A stretch of DNA of 64,000 nt from Duganella lactea (GTDB taxonomy: Bacteria > Pseudomonadota > Gammaproteobacteria > Burkholderiales > Burkholderiaceae_D): NCBI RefSeq assembly GCF_009857505.1, contig NZ_WWCP01000009.1, positions 62,001-126,000 of the forward strand, in the 5' to 3' direction. Position 1 is the first letter of the stretch, and the number at the start of each line of letters is the position of its first letter. The translations under genes and the position numbers were made by a program. The notes below the pieces were generated by a model, which was given only the letters and a program-made list of their open reading frames with translations, made no database searches and was not told the origin of the DNA. Below, piece by piece: positions 45,172-54,066 of this stretch.

Positions 45172-47742
45172 ATGGAAGTTATCCGCACCCGCGCCCTTCG
45201 CGGCCCGAATCTTTGGAGCCACCACACGGCGGTGGAAGTCGTCGTCTCGTGCTCGCCGCAAGAGCAATCGATCGCCAGGCTGGCGAACTTTGAGCAGCGG
45301 CTGCACGCGCGTTTCCCGGCCGTTGGCGCTTTGCATGCCGTCGGCAAGGACGATGTCGTGCCGCTGGCCCACGTGCTGGAAGTCGTGATCCTGAGCCTGC
45401 AGGCGCAAGCCGGTTGCCCGGTCACCTTCAGCCGCACGCACGCCACGCTGGAAGAGGGCATCTATCAAATCGTGGTTGAATACACCGAGGAAGCGGTCGG
45501 CCGCCGCGCCGTGGAACTGGCCGAGGCGCTGATCGTCTCCGCGCTGGCCGATACCGCCTTCGACCTGGAAGCCGCGCTGACCGAGTTGCGCGATCTGGAT
45601 GAAGACGTGCGCCTGGGCCCGAGCACCGGCGCCATCGTCAACGCCGCCGTGGTGCGCGATATTCCATTCCGTCGCCTGACCGAAGGCTCGATGGTGATGT
45701 TTGGCTGGGGCTCGAAACAGCGCCGCATCCAGGCCGCTGAAATGGATACCACCGGCGCCATCGGCGAGACCATCGCGCAGGATAAGGAACTGACCAAGAA
45801 GCTGCTGCACGCGGCCGGCGTACCGGTGCCTATCGGCCGCTCGGTTCAAGACGAGGAAGACGCCTGGAAAGCCGCGCAGGAGATCGGCTTGCCGGTGGTG
45901 GTCAAACCGAAGGACGGCAATCAGGGCAAGGGTGTCACGGTCAACATCATGACCGAGGCACACCTGAAGAGCGCCTTCCGCACCGCCAAGGAATTCCGTG
46001 ACGACGTTATGGTCGAACGCTACCTGCCGGGTCACGACTATCGCCTGCTGGTCATCGGCAACAAGCTGGTGGCGGCGGCGCGCCGCGATCCGCCGCTGGT
46101 GGTGGGCGACGGCGTGCACACGGTGCGCGAGCTGGTGGAGATCGTCAACGCCGATCCGCGCCGCGGTTCGGGTCATTCGACCTCGCTGACCAAGATCCGC
46201 TTCGACGATATCGCGCTGGCGCGCCTGGCGCTGCAAGACCTGAACGCGGACTCGGTGCCGGCCAAGGGCCAGCGCGTCATCCTGCGCAACAACGCTAACC
46301 TGTCGACCGGCGGCACCGCCACCGACGTCACCGACGACGTGCACCCCGAGGTGGCGGCGCGCGCGGTCGAAGCGGCGCAAATGATCGGCCTCGATCTGTG
46401 CGGCGTGGACGTGGTGTGCGACAACGTGCTGGAGCCGATCGAGAATCAACGCGGCGGCGTGGTGGAAGTGAACGCCGCGCCGGGCCTGCGCATGCACATC
46501 GCGCCATCGTTCGGTAAAGGCCGCGCTGTGGGCGAGGCCATCGTCAACACCATGTTCGCGCCGGGCGAGAATGGCCGGATTCCCGTGGTGGCGGTGACCG
46601 GCACCAACGGCAAGACCACCACCGTGCGTCTGATCGCGCACCTGCTGACCGCCAGCGGCCTGCGTACCGGCATGACCAATACCGACGGCGTCTATATCGA
46701 AGGCCGCCAGACCGACAGCGGCGATTGCAGCGGTCCACGCAGCGCGCGCAACGTGCTGCTGCATCCGGACGTGGACGCGGCGGTGTTCGAGACCGCGCGT
46801 GGCGGCATCCTGCGCGAAGGCCTGGCCTTCGACCGCTGCCAGGTGGCGGTGGTCACCAACATCGGCATGGGCGACCATCTGGGCCTGAACTACATCACCA
46901 CCGTGGAAGACCTGGCGGTGCTGAAGCGCGTCATCGTGCAGAACGTGTCGGCCAGCGGTTACGCGGTGCTGAACGCGGTCGATCCTATCGTCGCCGGCAT
47001 GGCGGCCAACTGCCGCGGCAAGGTGATCTTCTTCGGCGCTGACCGCACGCATCCGGTCATCGCCACGCATCTGGCGCAGGGCAGCCGCACCGTGTACGTG
47101 GAAGATGGCGACATCGTCGCGGCGGAAGGCCGCACGCAACATCGCGTCCCGCTGTCGCAGGTGCCGATCACGCGCAACGGCGCGATCGGCTTCCAGGTGG
47201 AGAACGTCATGGCGTCGGTGGCCGCGGCGTGGGGCGTGGGCATCAGCTGGGATGCGATCCGTCTGGGCCTGAAAACCTTCGCCAACGATTCGGACAACGC
47301 GCCGGGCCGTTTCAATGTGTTCGACTACAAGGGCGCGACGCTGATCGCCGACTACGGTCACAATCCGGACGCCATTCTGGCGCTGGTGAAAGCGGTGGAG
47401 ACCATGCCGGCCAAGCGCCGCGTGGTGGTGATCTCGGGCGCCGGCGACCGCCGCGACCAGGACATCACGCAGCAGACCGAGATTCTCGGCCGCGCCTTCG
47501 ACGACGTGCTGCTGTACGAGGACGCCTGCCAGCGTGGCCGCGTCGATGGCGAAGTGGTGGCGCTGTTGCGTTCCGGCCTGAACGGCGCGCCGCGCACCAC
47601 GCACATCGAAGAGATCTATGGTGAGTTCAAAGCCATCGACACCGCGATGGCGCGCCTGCGGGACGGCGACCTGTGTCTGATCTTGATCGACCAGGTGGAA
47701 GACGCGCTGGCCCACATCGCCAAGCGCATCCAAGAAGCTTGA
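45172..47742 (+). CDS. cphA: cyanophycin synthetase CphA, complete
   Basis: An 856-residue enzyme that builds multi-L-arginyl-poly-L-aspartate, a nitrogen and carbon reserve. The three domains are an N-terminal domain (RGPNLWSHHTAVEVVV), ATP-grasp (VVVKPKDGNQGKGVTVNI, EVNAAPGLRMHIAP), which adds Asp, and a Mur-ligase domain which adds Arg, with intact P-loop GTNGKT (477-482) and the C-terminal lobe beginning DYGHNPDAI. Length matches CphA enzymes. It follows the degenerate synthetase gene by 16 bases and shares its promoter. No cyanophycinase gene is in the window, so turnover must be encoded elsewhere. Confidence 0.94.
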   Translation: MEVIRTRALRGPNLWSHHTAVEVVVSCSPQEQSIARLANFEQRLHARFPAVGALHAVGKDDVVPLAHVLEVVILSLQAQAGCPVTFSRTHATLEEGIYQIVVEYTEEAVGRRAVELAEALIVSALADTAFDLEAALTELRDLDEDVRLGPSTGAIVNAAVVRDIPFRRLTEGSMVMFGWGSKQRRIQAAEMDTTGAIGETIAQDKELTKKLLHAAGVPVPIGRSVQDEEDAWKAAQEIGLPVVVKPKDGNQGKGVTVNIMTEAHLKSAFRTAKEFRDDVMVERYLPGHDYRLLVIGNKLVAAARRDPPLVVGDGVHTVRELVEIVNADPRRGSGHSTSLTKIRFDDIALARLALQDLNADSVPAKGQRVILRNNANLSTGGTATDVTDDVHPEVAARAVEAAQMIGLDLCGVDVVCDNVLEPIENQRGGVVEVNAAPGLRMHIAPSFGKGRAVGEAIVNTMFAPGENGRIPVVAVTGTNGKTTTVRLIAHLLTASGLRTGMTNTDGVYIEGRQTDSGDCSGPRSARNVLLHPDVDAAVFETARGGILREGLAFDRCQVAVVTNIGMGDHLGLNYITTVEDLAVLKRVIVQNVSASGYAVLNAVDPIVAGMAANCRGKVIFFGADRTHPVIATHLAQGSRTVYVEDGDIVAAEGRTQHRVPLSQVPITRNGAIGFQVENVMASVAAAWGVGISWDAIRLGLKTFANDSDNAPGRFNVFDYKGATLIADYGHNPDAILALVKAVETMPAKRRVVVISGAGDRRDQDITQQTEILGRAFDDVLLYEDACQRGRVDGEVVALLRSGLNGAPRTTHIEEIYGEFKAIDTAMARLRDGDLCLILIDQVEDALAHIAKRIQEA

Positions 47743-47778
47743 TTAAATATATCTATAGGCTTAATAGATATATATAGT
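47742..47778 (+). promoter_or_regulatory. OxyR-like motif and AT hairpin between cphA and catalase
   Basis: CTAT (47753-47756), seven bases, ATAG (47764-47767) match the centre of the OxyR pattern ATAG-N7-CTAT-N7-ATAG-N7-CTAT; the outer elements read ATTA (47742) and GTTT (47775). The same bases form a perfect AT-only inverted repeat (47747-47756 with 47764-47773) followed by TTTTT, which could instead end the cphA transcript. Confidence 0.5.
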
Positions 47779-47785
47779 TTTTATT

Positions 47786-47839
47786 TATGACTCTCGTTGT
47801 TTAGAATAGCCAAACGCTATCAAACAACGAGGAGTCATA
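47786..47839 (+). promoter_or_regulatory. catalase leader hairpin covering the ribosome site
   Basis: TATGACTC (47786-47793) pairs with GAGTCATA (47832-47839), CGTTGTTT (47795-47802) with AAACAACG (47822-47829), and inside them ATAGC (47806-47810) with GCTAT (47816-47820) around CAAAC. The stem totals 21 base pairs with two small internal loops. The GGAG ribosome site (47831-47834) lies in the 3' arm and the ATG is at 47842. The inner part also reads ATAG-N7-CTAT, an OxyR half motif. Confidence 0.75.
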
Positions 47840-47841
47840 GT

Positions 47842-49296
47842 ATGAAAATCACCACCGCCTCCGGCATTCCCGTCGCCGACAATCAGAATTCCCTCACCGC
47901 CGGCCCACGTGGCCCCGTCCTGCTGCAAGACTTCCACCTGATCGAGAAGCTTCAGCATTTCAACCGCGAGCGCATTCCCGAGCGTGTGGTGCATGCCAAA
48001 GGCTCTGGCGCCTATGGCACTTTCACCGTCACCCACGACATCTCCCAATACACCAAGGCCAAGCTGTTCGCCGAAGTCGGCAAGCAGACCGAAACCTTCC
48101 TGCGCTTCTCCACCGTGGGCGGCGAAAAGGGCAGCGCCGACACCGAACGCGATCCACGCGGCTTCGCGGTGCGTTTCTACACCGAGGAAGGCAACTGGGA
48201 CCTGGTGGGCAACAACACGCCGGTGTTCTTCCTCAAGGACGGCATCAAATTCCCGGACTTCATCCACACGCAAAAGCGCGATCCGCAAACCAATCTGAAA
48301 TCGCCCACCGCGATGTTCGATTTCTGGAGCCGCACGCCGGAAAGCCTGCATCAGGTGACCACGCTGTTCTCCAGCCGCGGCACGCCGGACGGCTACCGCC
48401 ACATGCACGGTTTCGGCAGCCACACCTACAGCCTGATTAACGCCGCCGGCGAACGTGTCTACGTCAAGTGGCACTTCCTGACGCAGCAGGGCATCAAGAA
48501 CCTCAGCGCCGACGAAGCCACGCGCATCGCCGGCACCGATCCGGATTATGCGCAGCGCGATCTGTTCAACGCCATCGCCGGCGGCGACTTCCCGCGCTGG
48601 GACGTCAAGGTGCAAGTGGCCACGGAGGCCGAACTGGCGGCATGGGAAGCGCGCACCGGCTGGAATCCGTTCGACCTGACCAAGGTATGGCCGCACGCGG
48701 ACTTCCCGCTGCTGCAAGTCGGCGTGCTGGAGCTGAACCGCAACCCGGTCAACTACCACGCGGAAGTGGAGCAGGCCGCGCTGTCGCCATCGAACGTGGT
48801 GCCGGGCATGGGCTACTCGCCGGACAAGATGCTGCAGGCGCGCCTGTTCGCTTACCACGATGCCCAGCTGTACCGCGTCGGCACCAACCACCAGCACCTG
48901 CCGGTGAACGCGCCGCGCTGCCCGTTCCACAACCACCAGCGCGACGGCGCCATGGCCGGCGCCAATGGCGGCGCGGCGCTGAACTATGATCCGGTGCAGG
49001 GCGGCGGCAGCAATCCGCACGGCATGGGACACGGCGAGCCAGCGCTGGCGCTGGACGGCGCTGCCGGCCGCTACGATGGTCGCGGCAAGGAGGATGATTA
49101 CACCCAGGCCGGTGACTTGTTCCGCCTGATGCCGGCCGACGAACAGCAAAACCTGTTCAACAACATCGCCGGTCCGCTGAGCCAGGTGAGCGCCGAGATC
49201 ATCGCCCGCCAGCTGGCGCACTTCGACCTGGCCGATCCAGCCTACGGCGCCGGCGTGCGCGCCGCATTGGAAGCGCGCGGCGTCAGCGTGGCCTAA
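47842..49296 (+). CDS. katA: catalase (monofunctional heme, clade 3-like)
   Basis: A 484-residue small-subunit catalase that disproportionates hydrogen peroxide. Active-site residues are H51 ([12 protein letters not shown]) and N124 (VGNNTPVFF), and the heme ligand Y338 ([12 protein letters not shown]). Length fits the small-subunit class with NADPH-binding HGFGSHT-type motif. ATG 47842 follows GAGGAGTCATAGT, a ribosome site locked in a long leader hairpin, and an OxyR-like motif lies about 80 bases upstream, so induction by peroxide is likely. The C-terminal part has a Gly/Ala-rich insert around the [10 protein letters not shown] region. Confidence 0.95.
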   Translation: MKITTASGIPVADNQNSLTAGPRGPVLLQDFHLIEKLQHFNRERIPERVVHAKGSGAYGTFTVTHDISQYTKAKLFAEVGKQTETFLRFSTVGGEKGSADTERDPRGFAVRFYTEEGNWDLVGNNTPVFFLKDGIKFPDFIHTQKRDPQTNLKSPTAMFDFWSRTPESLHQVTTLFSSRGTPDGYRHMHGFGSHTYSLINAAGERVYVKWHFLTQQGIKNLSADEATRIAGTDPDYAQRDLFNAIAGGDFPRWDVKVQVATEAELAAWEARTGWNPFDLTKVWPHADFPLLQVGVLELNRNPVNYHAEVEQAALSPSNVVPGMGYSPDKMLQARLFAYHDAQLYRVGTNHQHLPVNAPRCPFHNHQRDGAMAGANGGAALNYDPVQGGGSNPHGMGHGEPALALDGAAGRYDGRGKEDDYTQAGDLFRLMPADEQQNLFNNIAGPLSQVSAEIIARQLAHFDLADPAYGAGVRAALEARGVSVA

Positions 49297-49340
49297 GATG
49301 GCTTACAATCTCCATGTTGCAGTGCATCGTGGAGGTTAGC

Positions 49341-50447
49341 TTGAGCATTAATCCTGCTTGTCCGCCGTCGCCAGCCTTGCCGGGCCAGATTGTTCTGGTC
49401 CTGCAGGGCGGCGGCGCTTTAGGCGCCTATCAGCTGGGCGTGTACCAGGCGTTGCACGAGGCCGGCGTCGAGCCGGACTGGGTGATCGGCACGTCCATCG
49501 GCGCCATCAACGGCGCCATCATCGCCGGCAATCCGCCCGAGCGGCGGCTGGATCAACTGCGCGAATTCTGGCAGCGCATGGAACGCAATTCGTTCGGCTT
49601 TACCGCCATGCCGCGCGTGCTGGCGAACGCGATCACGCTGGGGCAAGGCATTCCCGCTTTCTTCGAACCCAACCTGGCGTCGTGGTGGAATCCGGACGCG
49701 CACGTGGGCGTCGAGCACGCGTCGTTCTACCTGACCACACCTTTGCGCAACACGCTCGAAGAGCTGGTCGATTTCGATGTCCTGAACGATAAACGCATGC
49801 GGCTGACGGTCGGCGCGGTCAACGCCCGCAACGGCGCCATGCGCTATTTCGACAGCCGCAACGAGCCGCTGTGCGTTGAGCATGTGATGGCGTCCGGCGC
49901 GCTGCCGCCGGCGTTTCCGGCGATCCGCATTGACGGTGAGCCCTACTGGGATGGCGGCATCTATTCCAACACGCCGATCGAGGCGGTGCTGGACGATGAG
50001 CCGCGCCGCAAGTCGGTGATCTTTTCGGTGCAGGTGTGGAATCCGGACGGCAGCGAGCCGGAAAGCGTGCTCGATGTGCTGGATAAGCAGAAGGAAATCC
50101 AGTACGCCAGCCGCGCCAGCAACATCGAACAGCAGCGCAAGCTGCACCGGCTGCGCCATGTGATCCGCGAGCTGACCGATTATCTCGACGCCGACACGCT
50201 GGCGTTGCCGGAGGTGCGCGAGCTGGCGTCATGGGGCTGCGGCACCGACATGCATGTGGTGTCGCTGCGCGCGCCGCGGCTCGGCAACGAAGACCACACC
50301 AAGGACATCGACTTCAGTCCCGCCGGCATCGGCGCGCGCTGGCAGGCCGGCTACGACGACACCCAGCGCTTCCTTAAACTACGCCCATGGGATCAGCCGG
50401 TCGACCTGATCGAAGGCATCGCTATCCACGAACTGCCGGAGCACTGA
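49341..50447 (+). CDS. patatin-like phospholipase (RssA-type)
   Basis: A predicted 368-residue hydrolase. It has the oxyanion segment LQGGGALGAYQLGVYQAL, the nucleophile Ser motif GTSIGAINGAI and the catalytic Asp motif DGGIYSNTP of patatin-like Ser-Asp dyad lipases. Predicted as a cytoplasmic or membrane-associated acyl-lipid hydrolase. Start choice: TTG 49341 is preferred because GGAGG lies 5 bases upstream; ATG 49314 would add nine residues but lacks a ribosome site. It ends 26 bases inside the convergent LysR gene. Confidence 0.85.
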   Translation: MSINPACPPSPALPGQIVLVLQGGGALGAYQLGVYQALHEAGVEPDWVIGTSIGAINGAIIAGNPPERRLDQLREFWQRMERNSFGFTAMPRVLANAITLGQGIPAFFEPNLASWWNPDAHVGVEHASFYLTTPLRNTLEELVDFDVLNDKRMRLTVGAVNARNGAMRYFDSRNEPLCVEHVMASGALPPAFPAIRIDGEPYWDGGIYSNTPIEAVLDDEPRRKSVIFSVQVWNPDGSEPESVLDVLDKQKEIQYASRASNIEQQRKLHRLRHVIRELTDYLDADTLALPEVRELASWGCGTDMHVVSLRAPRLGNEDHTKDIDFSPAGIGARWQAGYDDTQRFLKLRPWDQPVDLIEGIAIHELPEH

Positions 50448-51318
50448 GGACCTCATCGCACACCTCCAGCCATGCGCGGGCGGCGTGGGACAGGTAGCTG
50501 GCGCGCCAGACGTGGGCCGGTTGCCACGGCAGTTCGGGATCGACGACTTTCACCGCGTCCAGCGCGCCGATCGCCAGGCGGTGGATGAAGGGTTCGGGCA
50601 GCAGGGCCACGCCCATGCCGGCCGAGGCCATCGCCACCAGCCAGTCCCACTGGCCGCTTTGCGCGGCGATCCGCGGTTCGAAGCCGGCGGCGGCGAAGGC
50701 GGCGCGCAGCGTGCGCGTCATGGCGAAATCGTCTTGCAGCAACACCAGCGGCGTGTTGGCCAGCGACTTCAGTTTGATCGTGCTGCGGTTCTTCTGGAAG
50801 GTGCCTTGCGCGGCCAGCGCCCACACCGGGTAGCTGGCGATCGGCGCCGATCGCAGTCCCAGTCCGGGAGCGGCCGGCAGCACCGTCATGCCGATTTCCA
50901 GATCGCCTTGCGCCACCTGGCGTTCGATCGCCTGGCCGGCGTCTTCCCGCAGCGTCAGCGTGATGTTGGGATGGCGCTGACGGAAGGCTTTCAGCACGGG
51001 TGTGAACAGCAGGTTGATCATCGGCGGAATGCCGACCGTCAGCTGGCCGCGTTCCACCGTTTGCGTGTCGCGCACTTCCACCGCCAACTGGCGCATGGTC
51101 GCCAGCATCTCCACGCCGCGCGCGTGGACCACCTGGCCGGTGTCGGTCAGCGTCAGCTTGCGGCCCTCGCGGATCAGCAGCTGCGCGCCGACTTCTTGTT
51201 CCAGCTGTTTCACCATCTTGCTGATGGTCGATTGCGTGACGTGCAGCGATTCCGCCGCCTGCGTGAAGCTGCTCAGGCGGACGGTTTCGACGAAGTAGCG
51301 GAGTGAGCGCAGATCCAT
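50422..51318 (-). CDS. LysR-family transcriptional regulator
   Basis: A 298-residue regulator with a LysR helix-turn-helix (SLRYFVETVRLSSFTQAAES, LHVTQSTISKMVKQLEQEVG) and a two-lobe ligand domain (RGQLTVGIPPMINLLFTPVL). It overlaps the 3' end of the phospholipase gene by 26 bases on the opposite strand and is divergent from the CoA-transferase gene, which it likely controls; a palindrome AAAACT-AC-AGTTTT lies in the shared 91-base gap. Effector unknown; small carboxylates or their CoA esters are reasonable. Confidence 0.92.
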   Translation of the reverse strand: MDLRSLRYFVETVRLSSFTQAAESLHVTQSTISKMVKQLEQEVGAQLLIREGRKLTLTDTGQVVHARGVEMLATMRQLAVEVRDTQTVERGQLTVGIPPMINLLFTPVLKAFRQRHPNITLTLREDAGQAIERQVAQGDLEIGMTVLPAAPGLGLRSAPIASYPVWALAAQGTFQKNRSTIKLKSLANTPLVLLQDDFAMTRTLRAAFAAAGFEPRIAAQSGQWDWLVAMASAGMGVALLPEPFIHRLAIGALDAVKVVDPELPWQPAHVWRASYLSHAARAWLEVCDEVLSAPAVRG

Positions 51319-51353
51319 GAATAAAACGAATGCAAAGTGGGAATTTAAGTCAT

Positions 51354-51381
51354 AAAACTACAGTTTTTCTGATTCTATACT
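51354..51381 (+). promoter_or_regulatory. LysR-type dyad and -10 box before the CoA-transferase gene
   Basis: AAAACT (51354-51359) and AGTTTT (51362-51367) form a palindrome around AC, followed by TATACT (51376-51381), a good -10 hexamer, about 28 bases before the ATG. Placement fits a LysR site contacting polymerase. Binding is inferred. Confidence 0.5.
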
Positions 51382-51409
51382 GAAACAAAAGAATGAGGAG
51401 AACCCAATC

Positions 51410-52903
51410 ATGTATGAAGATCGCATCCGCCGTCCGGCGCTGATGAACAAGCTGATGAGCGCGGAGCAGGCCACCCTGTTATTCAAGGACGGCATGACAG
51501 TTGGCATGAGCGGCTTTACCCGGGCCGGTGATGCCAAGGCGCTGCCCGCGGCGTTGGTCGAGCGTGCGCGCTCGACCCCGCTGCACCTGACACTGCTGAC
51601 CGGCGCCTCGCTCGGCAACGACAGCGACGGCCTGATGGCCAACGCCGGTGTGGTCGCGCGCCGCATGCCGTTCCAGGCCGACGCCGCGTTGCGCCGCAAG
51701 ATCAACAGCGGCGAAGTGATGTTCATCGACCAGCATCTGTCGGAGACCGCCGAGCAGCTGCGTTCCGGCGACCTGAAAGCGGTCGATATCGCGGTGATCG
51801 AGGCGGTGGCGATTACGGCCGATGGCGGCATCATCCCCACCATGTCGGTCGGGAACACGGCCAACTTCGTGCAGCAGGCGGCCAAGGTGATCGTCGAGAT
51901 CAATCTGAGCGCGCCGCTGGCGCTGGAAGGCTTTCACGATATCTACGTGCCCGGCGCGCGCCCGCACCGCGAGGCGATTCCGCTGCTGACGCCATTGCAG
52001 CGTATCGGCACGGCGGCGATTGCCGTGCCGCCCGAGCGCATCGCCGCCATCGTCATCACCGACAGTCCGGACAGCCCGTCCAACGCGCTGCCCCCGGACG
52101 ACGAAACCGACGCCATCGCCCGCCACGTCATCACTTTCCTCGAAGGTGAGGTGAGGGCGGGGCGCATGGACGCCTCGCTGCGGCCGCTGCAAGCAGGTAT
52201 CGGCACCATTGCCAACGCGGTGCTGCATGGCCTGATCGATTCGCCGTTCCATAACATGACCATGTACTCGGAGGTGTTGCAGGACAGCGCCATCGAGCTG
52301 CTGGACTCCGGCCAGTTGAAGATGGCGTCGGCGTCGTCGATCACGCTGTCGGCGACCATGCATGAGAAATTCATCCGTAACATCGAGCGGTACCGCGAGC
52401 GCATCGTGCTGCGGCCGCAGGAGATCAGCAACCATCCGGAGATCGTGCGCCGGCTCGGCATCATCGCGCTGAACACGGCGCTGGAGTTCGACATCTACGG
52501 CAACGTCAATTCGACCCACGTCGGCGGCACGCACATGATGAACGGTATCGGCGGCTCGGGCGACTTTGCCCGCAACGGCCAGCTGTCGATTTTCGTCAGC
52601 AAGTCGGTGGCCAAGGATGGCGCGATTTCCAGCGTGGTGCCGTTCGCGGCCCACGTCGACCATACCGAACATGATGTCGATGTGCTGGTGTCCGAATGGG
52701 GACTGGCCGACCTGCGCGGCCTGGCCCCGCGCGAGCGCGCGCCGCTGATTATCGAACACTGCGCGCACCCGGACTATCGCCCGCAGCTGCTCGCCTATTT
52801 CGAGGCGGCGAAGCTGGGTGGCGGCCAGACGCCGCATGTGCTGGAGCAGGCTTTGTCGTGGCACGCCCGCTATCAACGCGAGGGGAGCATGCTGGTAAAA
52901 TAA
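51410..52903 (+). CDS. acetyl-CoA hydrolase/transferase family (succinate:CoA transferase type)
   Basis: A 497-residue enzyme of the acetyl-CoA hydrolase/transferase family that moves CoA between carboxylates, e.g. succinyl-CoA and acetate or propionate. The catalytic Glu is E288 in MYSEVLQDSAIELLDSG; the SGFTRAGDAKALP N-terminal motif and NSTHVGGTHMMNGIGGSGDF near the end are family features. Length fits the ~500-residue Cat1/ScpC/YgfH group. AATGAGGAGAACCC precedes the ATG. It is divergent from a LysR gene, its probable regulator. True acyl preference cannot be read from the sequence. Confidence 0.92.
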   Translation: MYEDRIRRPALMNKLMSAEQATLLFKDGMTVGMSGFTRAGDAKALPAALVERARSTPLHLTLLTGASLGNDSDGLMANAGVVARRMPFQADAALRRKINSGEVMFIDQHLSETAEQLRSGDLKAVDIAVIEAVAITADGGIIPTMSVGNTANFVQQAAKVIVEINLSAPLALEGFHDIYVPGARPHREAIPLLTPLQRIGTAAIAVPPERIAAIVITDSPDSPSNALPPDDETDAIARHVITFLEGEVRAGRMDASLRPLQAGIGTIANAVLHGLIDSPFHNMTMYSEVLQDSAIELLDSGQLKMASASSITLSATMHEKFIRNIERYRERIVLRPQEISNHPEIVRRLGIIALNTALEFDIYGNVNSTHVGGTHMMNGIGGSGDFARNGQLSIFVSKSVAKDGAISSVVPFAAHVDHTEHDVDVLVSEWGLADLRGLAPRERAPLIIEHCAHPDYRPQLLAYFEAAKLGGGQTPHVLEQALSWHARYQREGSMLVK

Positions 52904-52936
52904 CGGTCATCCGCATTCACCTAGTATTGGATCGAC

Positions 52937-54064
52937 ATGACCATCAAAATCAGCCAGAACTTCGACTCCGGCGCCATTGAAGTGCTGCGCGCCGACAGTG
53001 CCGCCACCATTGAACTGAACCTGCGCAAGGATTCGCACGCGGACATTCATCAATGGTTCCACTTCCGTGTGCAGGGCGCGCGTGGCCAGAAGCTGACGAT
53101 GCGCTTCCTGAACGCCGGCCAGGCCACCTACGCCAAGGGCTACGAGGACTATCAGGCGGTGGCCAGCTACGACACCGAAAACTGGTTCCGGGTGCCGACC
53201 CGGTTCGATGGCGCGGTCATGACGATCGACCATACGCCGGATACCGACAGCATCTACTACGCTTACTTCGAGCCGTATTCGTTCGAGCGCCATTTGCGCT
53301 TGCTGGGCGAGGTGGGCGAGCATCCGCTGGCGCGCGTGCAGGATCTGGGTTCGACGGTCGATGGCCGCGACATGAATCTGGTGGTGATCGGCAAGCCGGA
53401 AGCGGAAAAGAAAATCTGGTTCATCGCGCGCCAGCACCCTGGCGAGTCGATGGCCGAGTGGTTCATCGAAGGCCTGATCGATTCGCTGCTGGACGATGCG
53501 AATCCGATCGCCCGCAAGCTGCTGCAGCGCTGCGTGTTCTACATCGTGCCCAACATGAATCCGGACGGCTCGGTACGCGGCAACCTGCGCACCAATGCCG
53601 CCGGCGCAAATTTGAACCGCGAGTGGATGACGCCTACCGTCGAGCGCAGCCCGGAAGTGCTGTATGTGAAGCAGAAGATGCACGAAACCGGCATCGACAT
53701 GTTCTTCGATATCCACGGTGACGAGGCGCTGCCTTACAACTTCGTGGCCGGTAACGAGATGCTGGAGAACTTCAGCGATGAGCGCCGCGCCAAGCAGCAG
53801 GCTTTCATTGATCGTTACAAGAACGCCTCGCCGGACTTCCAGGACAAGGTGGGCTATGCGGCCAGCAAGTACAAGGAAGACATGCTGACGCTGGCGTCGA
53901 AGTATGTCGGCCACCACTTCGGCTGCCTGGCGCTGACGCTGGAAATGCCGTTCAAGGACAACGCCGATCTGCCTGATCCGCACGTCGGCTGGAACGGCGC
54001 GCGCAGCGCGGCGCTGGGCGCGGCGATTCTGCAGCCGATTCTGCTGTCGCTGGACGACTACTGA
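52937..54064 (+). CDS. M14-family zinc carboxypeptidase, cytosolic type
   Basis: A 375-residue enzyme with the cytosolic-carboxypeptidase N-terminal beta domain (about 1-120) and an M14 catalytic domain. Zinc ligands are H167 and E170 (RQHPGESMAEW) and H260 (FDIHGDEALPY); NLRTNAAGANLNREW carries the substrate-binding Arg/Asn and the catalytic Glu lies in TLEMPFKDNADLPDP. No signal peptide, so cytoplasmic. The substrate of bacterial members is mostly unknown. The next gene starts 2 bases after its stop codon, suggesting joint expression. Confidence 0.9.
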   Translation: MTIKISQNFDSGAIEVLRADSAATIELNLRKDSHADIHQWFHFRVQGARGQKLTMRFLNAGQATYAKGYEDYQAVASYDTENWFRVPTRFDGAVMTIDHTPDTDSIYYAYFEPYSFERHLRLLGEVGEHPLARVQDLGSTVDGRDMNLVVIGKPEAEKKIWFIARQHPGESMAEWFIEGLIDSLLDDANPIARKLLQRCVFYIVPNMNPDGSVRGNLRTNAAGANLNREWMTPTVERSPEVLYVKQKMHETGIDMFFDIHGDEALPYNFVAGNEMLENFSDERRAKQQAFIDRYKNASPDFQDKVGYAASKYKEDMLTLASKYVGHHFGCLALTLEMPFKDNADLPDPHVGWNGARSAALGAAILQPILLSLDDY

Positions 54065-54066
54065 TC

